From positions 1 through 56,876 of the forward strand of contig JAGNHB010000036.1 of assembly GCA_018001935.1 (NCBI GenBank): a stretch of 56,876 nt of DNA. The letters run 5' to 3'. Under the pieces are notes generated by a model, which did not search any database, was not told where the DNA came from, and saw only the letters and a list, made by a program, of their open reading frames with translations. Of this stretch, positions 38,599 through 46,675 are shown piece by piece. Origin of the DNA: Acidobacteriota bacterium (GTDB taxonomy: Bacteria > Acidobacteriota > JAAYUB01). Positions within the stretch are counted from its first letter, which is position 1; every line of letters starts with the position of its first letter. Position numbers and translations under genes: made by a program.

Positions 38599-38728
38599 TG
38601 CGCGGGACCAAACCACCCGCGGCGTTCCCGGCGGTAGCACCGCCGTCGGCGGAGCACCCACCGGCTGATGTCCCCCTTCCTCCGGAACCGGGGAACTTGT
38701 TCGTGTGGTTCGTGGTTCCTTTTCCGGT

Positions 38729-39751
38729 TCATCCGGGTTGGGACAGCAGGGCCAGGTAGGCGTCCGTTTCGGAGTAACCCGCCAGTTCCCGCTCGATTCG
38801 CTCCCGGGCGGCAGCACCCATCGCCTGGCGGCGTTCCGGGTCGCCCGCCAGGGACAGGGCGCCGGCTGCGAAAGACGCGGGGCTGTCGTAGAAGAAGGCC
38901 TCCCGCGCCCCGGCGGCCATGCGGCGGTGGCCCGGGATGTCGGAGAGGAGCAGGGGCAGCCCGGCGGCCATGGCCTCGCGCACTGCGTGGGGCATCCCCT
39001 CCGAGCGGCTGGCGGAGACGTAGACGTCCGCGGCCCGGAGGAAGGAGTCCGTCTCGTCGTGGGGGATCACCCCGGTTCGATGCACCCAGGGCCTGGCGTC
39101 GGCCATGCCGTGGAAGCGATCCCCGACCTCGGGCTCCAGGACCGGGCCGGCGTGGATCAGGACGAGACCGGGGCTCCGCTGAACGACGGGATCCAGCCAC
39201 TCCAGAAGCTCGACGGGCCGTTTCACCGCCCGCAGGCCGCAGAGGGCGGCGAAGACCACGGCGTTGCGCGGGACACCCAGGCGGGAGCGGTAGTCGACGT
39301 CCGAGACGGGGAATTCCAGGCCGTTGGGTACGACATGGAGCGCCGTTGCCTTGCCGGGGACCCGGGCGGCGACGGCATCCCGCATGACGTCGTTGAAGAC
39401 CGTGACGGCGTGGGCGAGCCGGATCGCCTCCAGCGCCGCCGGCCCGATCGCCGGGTCGTCCAGCATCTCGTTGGCGTCGGTGCCGCGAAGGGCCAGCACG
39501 ACCCGGGCCCGGCCGTCGGCCGCGGCGGCTCGGACGGCCCCGGCGCTGTAAGCCGCCTGGAGGACCAGCACGGCGTCGGGCCGGGCGTCCGCCAGGCGCC
39601 GGCGGACGCTTTCCTCGGCGACCGCATCGGGGCCGGCCAGGATCTCCGCGGCGTGTCCCCGGTTGTTGAAACCCCTGGCCAACCGGCCGGCGGCAATGGC
39701 GTTCCCGCGCGGCACGGACAGGTCGAATGGCGTACAGATAAGGATTTTCAT
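38729..39751 (-). CDS. Glycosyltransferase family 4 (GT-B)
   Basis: 340 residues from the ATG at 39751 (MKILICTPFDLSVPRGNAIA); the frame opens 28 codons earlier but without a binding site. N-terminal Rossmann domain with LSVPRGNAIAAGRLARGF, linker, then the C-terminal donor-binding domain: LHVVPNGLEFP, VVFAALCGLRAVKRPVELLEWL, and the GT4 motif DVYVSASRSEGMPHAVREAMAAGLPLLLSD with E-x7-E-like spacing. Acceptor and sugar unknown. A DUF4143 remnant sits 4 bases upstream, so it probably does not belong to a longer glycan operon here. Confidence 0.85.
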   Translation of the reverse strand: MKILICTPFDLSVPRGNAIAAGRLARGFNNRGHAAEILAGPDAVAEESVRRRLADARPDAVLVLQAAYSAGAVRAAAADGRARVVLALRGTDANEMLDDPAIGPAALEAIRLAHAVTVFNDVMRDAVAARVPGKATALHVVPNGLEFPVSDVDYRSRLGVPRNAVVFAALCGLRAVKRPVELLEWLDPVVQRSPGLVLIHAGPVLEPEVGDRFHGMADARPWVHRTGVIPHDETDSFLRAADVYVSASRSEGMPHAVREAMAAGLPLLLSDIPGHRRMAAGAREAFFYDSPASFAAGALSLAGDPERRQAMGAAARERIERELAGYSETDAYLALLSQPG

Positions 39752-39755
39752 TGGA

Positions 39756-40076
39756 TCAGGCCATGGGGAAAAGGTCCGGAACCGGCATGAGCAGGAACTC
39801 TTCCAGGGGGAGCCCTCCCTCCCCCACCCGTACACTGCGCGAGGGGTTGAAACACCGGGCGAACGCCTGCATTCCCGTCAATTCCCCCCGATACCGGCCG
39901 ATCTTGACTTCGATGGCCATGCGGTCTTTCCCCCGGCGAAGCACGAAATCGACTTCACGGTCACCCTCTCCAGTAATGAAGCGGCGCGGCTCCCTCAATC
40001 GCTTCAGCAACTCCGCGTACTGCGAACGTCGACAGTCCATGGTTGCCCTCGCCATTTTGCTCATCATCCTGAGCAA
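39756..40076 (-). pseudogene. C-terminal remnant of a DUF4143 AAA+ ATPase
   Basis: About 85 recognisable residues, LKRLREPRRFITGEGDREVDFVLRRGKDRMAIEVKIGRYRGELTG in pieces, matching the C-terminal DUF4143 domain of ATP-binding proteins (E-V-D-F-V ... I-E-V-K). The P-loop half (~300 residues) is missing. Its upstream end lies at a MITE-like element (40081-40180) and the intron remnant, so insertion or deletion there probably removed the rest. It is not expected to function. Confidence 0.6.
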
Positions 40077-40080
40077 TTTT

Positions 40081-40180
40081 GATGCCCTCGTAAAAAGTCG
40101 GAAAGCGAGGGGGAAAGTGTCTGTAAGACCTTTGTTTGAGCCATCACCCAGAGGGTGATGGCACTTTTTGCGACCGCATC
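40081..40180. mobile_element. Second MITE-like element with terminal inverted repeats
   Basis: 100 bp bounded by GATGCCCTCGTAAAAAGTC (40081-40099) and GCACTTTTTGCGACCGCATC (40161-40180), inverted relative to each other and shared with 2225-2375. Inside is a perfect 10-bp hairpin GCCATCACCC-AGA-GGGTGATGGC (40140-40162) followed by CTTTTT-like sequence that could terminate transcription. ATCCTGAGCAA flanks both sides (near 40066 and 40195). Confidence 0.55.
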
Positions 40181-40679
40181 AATTTTACTCAATATCCTGA
40201 GCAAAATCCGCAAAAATATGAGAATGTTAAGGAAGCATCACTCCTGTCTTCTTCGTTCGCGGATTTTGTGTCTTTGGTGCGCCAGGGAAAGCCTGGCCGA
40301 TCTACCTGACTGAGAGGTGTCAGGCGTGATAATTGCTCATTCATCATGTAGTTGCGGTCTCCTGCGCGAGAGTGATCAAGCGTGGGGAGCAGGCCGGTCT
40401 CCAACGCGAGGGCGCGTTGGGGGCGACGGGGGGAGAACCCTCCCGGACAACGAAGGTGCGAGCCCTAACGATTGTGAACCCGATTCGGCCTCGAAACGCA
40501 AGGATGATGGTGGCCAGCTAACCAGAGCATGTGAAGCCTGCCATCGACCGGGAAGGAATGAGCACGAGCACCGGTCGAGCCATCCGGGGTGGTTGGGGAG
40601 GGCGCGTATCGACAGATCGGTCGAGGAACCTGGGAGACCCGGCGGGAGGGGGCGCCAACCCCGACGGCTCCGGAGAACC

Positions 40680-41258
40680 CATTGGTTCGACAAGGTGTTC
40701 CATCGGGAGGACGGGCCGTTCCACTGGGCCAAGGCCCGCCTGGTGCGGTACGCGGACGACTTCGTGATCCTGGCGAGATACCAGGGGAGCCGTCTGCGGG
40801 CATGGATCGAGAAGAAGATCGAAACCTGGATGGGACTGGAGTTGAATCGCGAGAAGACCCGGGTGGTCAACGTCCGGGGAACCGGGGAGAGCCTGGACTT
40901 CCTGGGGTACACGTTCAGCTATGAACCCGACCGTCATGGTCGCGGGCATCGGTACCTGAACATGGCCCCCTCGAAGAAATCGCTGAACCGGGAACGGGAA
41001 AAGCTGCGGGAGATGACGGGGTCGAAGTACTGCTTCAAGCCGGTCAAGACAATGATCGGGGAAATCAACCGCCACCTGCGGGGATGGAGCAACTACTACG
41101 GGCACGGGTATCCCCGTAAAGCGTTTCGGGCGATCAACTGGTACGTACGGGTACGGATGAAAATCCATCTGCGTCGGCGGAGCCAGCGGCCTTACCGACC
41201 CCCGGAAGGGGTCACGATGTACGAACAGCTCAAGAGATTGGGGCTGATCTACTTGTAA
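40680..41258 (+). pseudogene. Group II intron reverse transcriptase/maturase, N-terminal half deleted
   Basis: The recognisable protein starts abruptly at HWFDKVFHREDGPFHWAKAR, which in intact enzymes directly follows the RT4 block '..LLANIYL'. Present: catalytic VRYADDFVILARY (RT5), ELNREKTRVVNV (RT6), LDFLGYTFSY (RT7), and the X/maturase domain LREMTGSKYCFKPVKTMI, INRHLRGWSNYYGHGYPRKAFRAINWYVR, ending TMYEQLKRLGLIYL. RT0-RT4 (about 230 residues) are gone, and the upstream sequence in the same frame is intron RNA, not protein. YADD is intact but the fingers are lost, so it should be inactive. Confidence 0.75.
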
Positions 41259-41310
41259 AGGGAGAGGCGGCGCAACTCACTGCGACAGCCTGAGGGGATA
41301 GTCTCCGGGA

Positions 41311-41343
<33 letters not shown>

Positions 41344-41549
41344 GACGAGGGGGGAGCGAGTTGGAGTGCATGGCATACGGCTGCTGAGGCACGGACCGGG
41401 GAAACCCTGAAACACCCTATGCCGGAGCCTTAACACTCTCGCTCGCTCCTCTACTCTACCGGTCGATACCAGCCGCAACCGCAGAACACGCGGATTCCGC
41501 AGAGTTTTACCCGCCCGCATCGTTCTGCCCGTCCAGATGTCTGAAGATC

Positions 41550-41578
41550 TTGCCGAGCAGGGGCGTTCGGCGTAGAAT
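41550..41578 (+). promoter_or_regulatory. Promoter of the 41606 membrane protein
   Basis: TTGCCG (41550-41555), 17-base spacer, TAGAAT (41573-41578), 28 bases before the ATG. Confidence 0.55.
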
Positions 41579-41605
41579 GTGGGGAGACCGACCCGGAGGA
41601 GAGCC

Positions 41606-42391
41606 ATGAAACCCCTCGCCACGTTTTTCGCGTGCCTGCTGTCGATGAACGCGATCATCGCGCTGTCTGGACTGGCGGCCTGGTTCGGGACGTGGTGGCT
41701 CTCCATCGCCGTGGCCATCGTCCTGGCCCTGGCGGTGATCGTCCTGGGGGTCTTTCAAAAATCGGGGGCCCTGTGGTGGGCGGCCTTCGCGGGGTGCTTC
41801 GGGGGCATCACGGGCAACCAGGCCCTGTACCAGATTCTGTTGCTGGTTTCCCGGCCGGTGGTGAGGGACGTCCGCGTGGAGGCGATCCCCGCGCACCCGG
41901 AGGCGTCCGCCTTCACCCTGGTGGACGCCCGGGTCCGGGACGACCTGTGGGGGTACTACCGCACTCCACCGAGCAGAACCCGGCGGTCGTCCTCCCGCGG
42001 CCGGGACGTCTACGCCGCGCCCCTGGTGGACGCCGGGTGGACGACGGAACAGCCGGTGGCGGCCTGGGTGATCTGCGGGGAGGTCTCCGCGTGCCGCAGG
42101 AACTGGAAGCAGCCGCCGCGGGCCGCTATCCGACTGGACCCCGGCAACCAGGACCTGGACGCCTGCCGGGCGGCCGCGGACGACGCCGTCGAGCGGCGTG
42201 GCCTGAAGATGGCCCCGGACCCCGTCTTCCTCGAGTGGGCGGAGTCGTACGAGGCCTTCTGGGCGGAGCAGGTCGACTGGTACAAGCTCACCATCGTCAT
42301 CTGGAACCTGGTCTGGTTCGTCCCCTGGCTGACCTGGCGGATCGTCGCCCTGTTCCGGCCGCGCCCGCCCCGTACCCCGGCGTCTCCGTGA
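41606..42391 (+). CDS. Membrane protein of unknown function
   Basis: 261 residues from the ATG at 41606, preceded by GGAGGAGAGCC. Three N-terminal hydrophobic helices (ATFFACLLSMNAIIALSGLA; WLSIAVAIVLALAVIVLGVF; ALWWAAFAGCFGGITGNQALYQILLLV), then a soluble ~140-residue domain containing two cysteines (VICGEVSACRRNW) and ending in a fourth helix (LTIVIWNLVWFVPWLTWRIVALF) with a short basic tail. No family recognised. Monocistronic with its own promoter, just downstream of the intron remnant. Confidence 0.65.
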   Translation: MKPLATFFACLLSMNAIIALSGLAAWFGTWWLSIAVAIVLALAVIVLGVFQKSGALWWAAFAGCFGGITGNQALYQILLLVSRPVVRDVRVEAIPAHPEASAFTLVDARVRDDLWGYYRTPPSRTRRSSSRGRDVYAAPLVDAGWTTEQPVAAWVICGEVSACRRNWKQPPRAAIRLDPGNQDLDACRAAADDAVERRGLKMAPDPVFLEWAESYEAFWAEQVDWYKLTIVIWNLVWFVPWLTWRIVALFRPRPPRTPASP

Positions 42392-42439
42392 GCCATCCCC
42401 CCGGAATATCTCCGCGAGCGATCCTTCTGGAATTTCTCT

Positions 42440-42610
42440 CTGGAAGATCCTTCCGGAACTCTCACCACGGTGTTACGGCACGGAGAGGCTACGCCTTCGA
42501 CGACCATGAACAGGCCAGACGCCATCTCCCGTCGCCTGCCTGCTGTCTCCCCGCACCGGACTTCTCCAGTCTGAATTCTGGATTCTGGATTCTGTCTTCT
42601 CCGTTCGTCT
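42440..42610. repeat. Intergenic repeat words after the 41606 gene
   Basis: CTCACCACGGTGTTACGGCA (42460 on, degenerate 'CACCAAGGCACGGAG' word) and TCTGAATTCTGGATTCTGGA then TTCTGTCTTCTCCGTTCGT (42572 on), nearly identical to 28105-28142. Confidence 0.55.
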
Positions 42611-42691
42611 GTCTCGTGCTCCCCCTCTGAGGCCCATCCCCGGCGACGCGGATGTATTGATTTCACAAAGGATTCAATCCGGGAAATCCTG

Positions 42692-42720
42692 TTGACATCC
42701 TCGGCGCGTGATGCTATGAA
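42692..42720 (+). promoter_or_regulatory. Promoter upstream of the DUF1566 gene
   Basis: Perfect TTGACA (42692-42697), 17-base spacer, TATGAA (42715-42720). It lies ~310 bases before the DUF1566 ATG, giving a long leader that contains an inverted repeat (42838-42925). Confidence 0.6.
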
Positions 42721-42824
42721 TAGACAAAATCGTCGGAAGAAGCGGGTGTTATGAGGGGGAGTATCCGTGCATGGCGCCGAGGGAGTGGAAAGACCACGTC
42801 GAGGTTGTCGGTCCCGCAAGGAGT

Positions 42825-42950
42825 CCGGATCCGTAAAACCGCCGAGAACGCAGAAGAATGCAAAGAAAGCCCGACCTGTCCAAGTGCATTGCGTTGTGGA
42901 TTCGATATTCTTTGCGTTCTCTGCGGCTGAATTGATTTGTTACGCGTTGG
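42825..42950. repeat. Inverted repeat in the DUF1566 leader
   Basis: CCGAGAACGCAGAAGAATGC-AAAG (from 42842) pairs with TTCTTTGCGTTCTCTGCGGC (42908 on). Same words as 2384-2415 and 18815-18850. No gene is seen in 42392-43029. Confidence 0.5.
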
Positions 42951-43029
42951 CCAAGGTTGGCGGGAACATGAACATCCCGCAATTCGGGACGGATCGAAAA
43001 CGTAAACAGGACGGGTGGAGGATGTTGAC

Positions 43030-43878
43030 ATGACGAAAGCCACGAAAGCGGCGGGAACACGGGGACCGGGACGGTTGGCCCTGGCGTTGGTGTTGGCGGG
43101 GGTTTCTCTGGCCGCGTGGTTCGCGATCGCGGGGGAGCTGGACCAGCCGCTGACGCCGTCGGACAATATGACGGCGATGTACACGCTGCGGGACATCTGG
43201 AACCGGCTGACGAACAACGTGATGGCCTCGAAGCGGCCGTTGGCGTTCGTGGAGCCGACGGCGGGGCCGTCGAGTACGGGGAAGACCCTGGACGAGGTGT
43301 ACGCGGCGGCGCTCCCGACGAAGGTGCCGAAGACGGGGCAGACGCCGACCGTCCCGATCGACCCGGCGCCGGCGGGGTCGGACGGGGCGCTGCAGAAGGG
43401 GGTGCCCTGGCCGGCGCCGCGGTTCGCGGACAACGGGGACGGGACGGTGACGGACAACCTGACGGGGCTGATCTGGCTGAAGAAGGCCGACTGCGGCACT
43501 CTCACCGGATTACCTACTTCGGTTACATGGGACGCAGCCTTGTTGTTATGTAGCGAGTTGCATAGCGGCCATTGCGGTCTGACCGACGGGTCGGTCGCCG
43601 GGGACTGGCGCCTGCCGAGCGTGCGGGAACTCTCCAGTCTGCCGGATTACAGATATATCGGCCCGGCGTTATGCAACACGGCGGGTACGGGGCAGTGGAC
43701 GTCGGGCGACCCCTTCACGGTACAGACCTTCGGTACATGGGCTTTCCGCTACTGGTCGTCCAGCACGCTCGCCAGCGACACCAGCCAGGCGTGGACCATG
43801 GAAATTTACAACGGCGCCTTGAGCGGTTTTGTCAAGTCGACCAAGTCCTACGTGTGGCCGGTCCGGGGCGGACAATAA
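43030..43878 (+). CDS. Secreted/lipid-exposed DUF1566 (Lcl C-terminal domain) protein
   Basis: 282 residues from the ATG at 43030 (GGAGGATGTTGAC upstream). N-terminal signal anchor RLALALVLAGVSLAAWFAIAG, a ~110-residue linker with NMTAMYTLRDIWNRLTNNVMASKRP and Pro-rich spacer, then the DUF1566 fold: PRFADNGDGTVTDNLTGLIWLKKADCG, WDAALLLCSELHSG, GDWRLPSVRELSSL, YWSSSTLASDTSQAWTMEIYNG and the terminal VWPVRGGQ. DUF1566 is a C-type-lectin-like fold, ligand unknown. Codons in the first ~155 residues nearly all end in G (GCG, ACG, GGG), then switch abruptly to mixed, partly AT-ending codons inside the DUF1566 domain. Confidence 0.82.
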   Translation: MTKATKAAGTRGPGRLALALVLAGVSLAAWFAIAGELDQPLTPSDNMTAMYTLRDIWNRLTNNVMASKRPLAFVEPTAGPSSTGKTLDEVYAAALPTKVPKTGQTPTVPIDPAPAGSDGALQKGVPWPAPRFADNGDGTVTDNLTGLIWLKKADCGTLTGLPTSVTWDAALLLCSELHSGHCGLTDGSVAGDWRLPSVRELSSLPDYRYIGPALCNTAGTGQWTSGDPFTVQTFGTWAFRYWSSSTLASDTSQAWTMEIYNGALSGFVKSTKSYVWPVRGGQ

Positions 43879-43984
43879 GCGCTTTGGATGGATTAAGGTA
43901 TAGCGTGCGCCAACACGGGGGGATCGTCTCGAACGAGGCTGAGGTGAACAGGCGTGGCGTCCCTTCGGGGGGCAGGGCGGAAAT

Positions 43985-44165
43985 AGTGAGGGGTTCCCGG
44001 TTCCGGATCCGATCTGGCGAGGCTTGGCGGCTTGGCGCCCTTGCGAGAGGTCGGGACCGCATGGTTCTTTTGTTTCCGGAGAGTCCGGATAATCCGTGTT
44101 CACCCGGGTGCTCTTCCGGTTCGTGTATTTCGTGGTCTGTTCTCCGGTTCGTCCGGATGGGAATC
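43985..44165. repeat. Intergenic repeats before the 770-residue protein gene
   Basis: CTGGCGAGGCTTGGCGGCTT then GGCGCCCTTGCGAGAG (44018-44053), GTGTTCACCCGGGTGCTCTT and TTCGTGTATTTCGTGGTCTG (44130-44149). No gene is seen in 43879-44214. Confidence 0.55.
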
Positions 44166-44214
44166 CGACATCGGGTTGAAGGTTGAAACGTCAACGAGAG
44201 ATCGAGGAGGAAGC

Positions 44215-46527
44215 ATGAGACACGCGAGTCCCCGGGCGGGATACGGTCGGGCGGTCGTTTTGGTCCTGGCGCTGCTGCTGTGGGCGGCGGGGACGGTTGG
44301 GGCGCAGACGGGGAACATCGACGCGACGAACAAGTACGCGTGGGCGGAGAACACCGGGTGGACCAACTATCGGCCGACAGGCGGGGGGGTGACGGTGTAC
44401 CCGGACCACCTGGAGGGATTCGCGTGGGCGGAGAACACGGGGTGGCTGAAGCTGGGAAGCCACGTAGGGGGCGGGGCACACACCTACCTGAACACCACGG
44501 CGACCGACTGGGGGGTGAACCGGAACGGGAGCGTCCTGTCGGGGTACGCGTGGAGCGAGAACACGGGGTGGGTGCGGTTCGACCCGACGGGCGGGGGGGT
44601 GACCCTGGACCCGGCGACGGGCGACTTCGACGGGTACGCATGGGGTGAGAACACGGGTTGGATACACTTCCGGAACGCGTCACCGGCGTACAAGGTCTCC
44701 TTCTGCGAGGGGCCCTTCCTCGCGGCGGGGCCGACGGGGACCGCGGTCTGCTCCGGGGGGACGGCGAACCTGGGCGTCACGGCGACGGGGACGGGAACGC
44801 TGCACTACGCATGGTACCAGGGGGCGAGCGGGGACACGGGGACGCCGGCGCCCGGCGGGGCGGACGCACCGGGCTACACGACGCCGGGGCTGACGGCGGA
44901 CACGAGCTACTGGTGCCGGGTGAGCAACGGGTGCGGGACGTCGGACACGGGGGCGGCGACGGTGACGGTGGTCCCGCTGCCGGTGCCGACGGTGACGGGC
45001 CCGGCGACGGTGTGCGCGGGGTCGAGCGTGACGCTGGACGCGGGGGATGGGTACGCCTCGTACTCCTGGGCTCCCGGGGGCGCGACGACGCGGACGGTGG
45101 ACGTGTCTCCCGCGACGGACACGACTTACACGGTAACGGTGACGAACGGGTCGGGGTGCGCGGGGACGTCGGCGGGGCACCTGGTGACGGTGGTGGCGGC
45201 GACGTCCGTCACGGGCCACCCGGCGTCGCAGACGGTGGCGTCGGGGGATGCGGCGACGTTCGCGGTGGGGGCGACCGGGGTGAACCTGCACTACGCGTGG
45301 TACCGCGGGGTGACGGGGGACGTGTCGATGCCGGTGGGAGCGGACGCGGACGCGTACACGACGCCGGCGCTGACGGACAGCGTGCCCTACTGGGTGCGGG
45401 TGACGGGGAACTGTGGCACGGCGGACTCGGCGACGGGCTGGGTGACGGTGCGGCAGGCGGTGACGGGGGCGCCGTACGACCTGGACGGGGACGGGTACAC
45501 GGACGTGATCTGGCGGAACGACGGGAACGAGACGCTGACGGCGTGGCTGTGGGGCGAGGGGGGCGCGGTGACGGGCCGGTTCCTGGGCACCGTGGGGAGC
45601 ACGGACTGGCAGGTGAAGGGGGTGGCGGACTTCGACGGGAACGGTCTGGACGACGTGCTCTGGCGAGACGCGGTGACGGGGGCGATGTCGATGTGGCTGA
45701 TGGGACCGGCCGGGGTTCTGTCGAGCCCGTCCCCGGGGACGGTTGACCCGGCATGGGCGGTGCAGGGGACGGACGACATGGACGGGGACGGGAAGGCCGA
45801 CCTGCTCTGGCGGAACGACACGCTGGGGGTGGTGAGCCTGTGGAAAATGAACGGTTGGACGCCGACGGGATCGGTGCTGCTGGGCGAGATCGGTACGACG
45901 GATTGGCAGGTGATCGGGATGGGGGACTTCAACGGGGACGGGAAGGCGGACCTGTTCTGGCGGAAGGTGACGGACGGCACCATGTCCGTGTGGCTTCTGG
46001 ACGCCGGGGGATACGCCGGGAGCCTGTACCTGGGGATGGTGGATCCGGCCTGGCGGATCGTCGGGTTCGGTGACGTGGACCATGACGGGTGCGCGGACGT
46101 GTTCTGGCGTCACGGGACGAGCGGGGCGCTGTCCGCCTGGCGGGTGAGCGGGTTGGGGTTCCTGGGGGCGGCCTACCTCGGGACCGTGGGGGACCCGAAC
46201 TGGAAGGTGGTGGGAGTGGGGGACTTCAACCACGACGCGAAGGCTGACCTGCTGTGGCGTTACGGGACGACGGGGTCGGTGGCGGCGTGGTACCTGACGG
46301 AGTGGGGCCTGGCGGGGGCCATGTCGCCGGGGTCGGCGGGGCTGGTGTGGGTGACGCAGAACCACGTGAACCTGAACGGCTTCCCCCCGGGCGGGGGGAA
46401 GATGGACCTCGACGCCGTCCCGGACGCCGCGGAGGGGGCGGCCGACCTTGAAGCCGTTCCGCTCCCGGCCTCGTCGGGCCCGGAAGGCGACCCGTCCCCG
46501 TGGCCGGACATGACGCTGCCGGAGTGA
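44215..46527 (+). CDS. Large secreted repeat protein (ENTGW repeats, Ig/PKD-like and FG-GAP/VCBS-like repeats)
   Basis: 770 residues from the ATG at 44215 (GGAGGAAGC upstream). Signal peptide RAVVLVLALLLWAAGTVGAQ. Residues ~30-155: four copies of YAWAENTGW-type repeats (YAWAENTGWTNY, FAWAENTGWLKL, YAWSENTGWVRF, YAWGENTGWIHF). ~165-420: Ig/PKD-like beta domains with C-G/T-C motifs (YWCRVSNGCGTSDTG, YWVRVTGNCGTADS). ~425-720: about six FG-GAP/VCBS-like repeats of ~50 residues (DFDGNGLDDVLWRDAVTG, DMDGDGKADLLWRNDTLG, DFNGDGKADLFWRK...) with Ca-binding D-x-D-x-D loops. C-terminus Pro/Glu-rich, no anchor seen. Surface or secreted adhesin-like protein. Codons are strongly G-ending, unlike the neighbouring genes. 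Confidence 0.82.
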   Translation: MRHASPRAGYGRAVVLVLALLLWAAGTVGAQTGNIDATNKYAWAENTGWTNYRPTGGGVTVYPDHLEGFAWAENTGWLKLGSHVGGGAHTYLNTTATDWGVNRNGSVLSGYAWSENTGWVRFDPTGGGVTLDPATGDFDGYAWGENTGWIHFRNASPAYKVSFCEGPFLAAGPTGTAVCSGGTANLGVTATGTGTLHYAWYQGASGDTGTPAPGGADAPGYTTPGLTADTSYWCRVSNGCGTSDTGAATVTVVPLPVPTVTGPATVCAGSSVTLDAGDGYASYSWAPGGATTRTVDVSPATDTTYTVTVTNGSGCAGTSAGHLVTVVAATSVTGHPASQTVASGDAATFAVGATGVNLHYAWYRGVTGDVSMPVGADADAYTTPALTDSVPYWVRVTGNCGTADSATGWVTVRQAVTGAPYDLDGDGYTDVIWRNDGNETLTAWLWGEGGAVTGRFLGTVGSTDWQVKGVADFDGNGLDDVLWRDAVTGAMSMWLMGPAGVLSSPSPGTVDPAWAVQGTDDMDGDGKADLLWRNDTLGVVSLWKMNGWTPTGSVLLGEIGTTDWQVIGMGDFNGDGKADLFWRKVTDGTMSVWLLDAGGYAGSLYLGMVDPAWRIVGFGDVDHDGCADVFWRHGTSGALSAWRVSGLGFLGAAYLGTVGDPNWKVVGVGDFNHDAKADLLWRYGTTGSVAAWYLTEWGLAGAMSPGSAGLVWVTQNHVNLNGFPPGGGKMDLDAVPDAAEGAADLEAVPLPASSGPEGDPSPWPDMTLPE

Positions 46528-46528
46528 G

Positions 46529-46652
46529 GCCGCGGCGAGACCGTCCATCGCCCCGGAGGGTGACGGTACGGGGGGCGTAGCGCGGCGCTCCGGGCCGCGC
46601 AGGGTGCGGCTGTGGCACGATCGTCCACCGCGCCGGAGGGCGATGGTACGAA
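46529..46652. repeat. REP cluster between convergent genes
   Basis: GTAG (46577-46580) heads the palindrome GCGCGGC-GCTCCGG-GCCGCGC (46580-46600). On both sides lie copies of CCATCGCCCCGGAGGGTGAC / CCGCGCCGGAGGGCGATGG (46536-46557, 46624-46645). Reverse complement of 30733-30800; the CCATCGCCC-type arm recurs at 56575. Confidence 0.65.
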
Positions 46653-46675
46653 GGGCGGGGGGATTCCGAAACGGT

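Noticed and set aside
44680..46548. Long open frame (about 620 codons) on the minus strand
   Set aside because: It is an antisense shadow caused by G-ending codons of the plus-strand repeat protein; it is Arg/His/Pro-rich, has no domain and no ribosome binding site.
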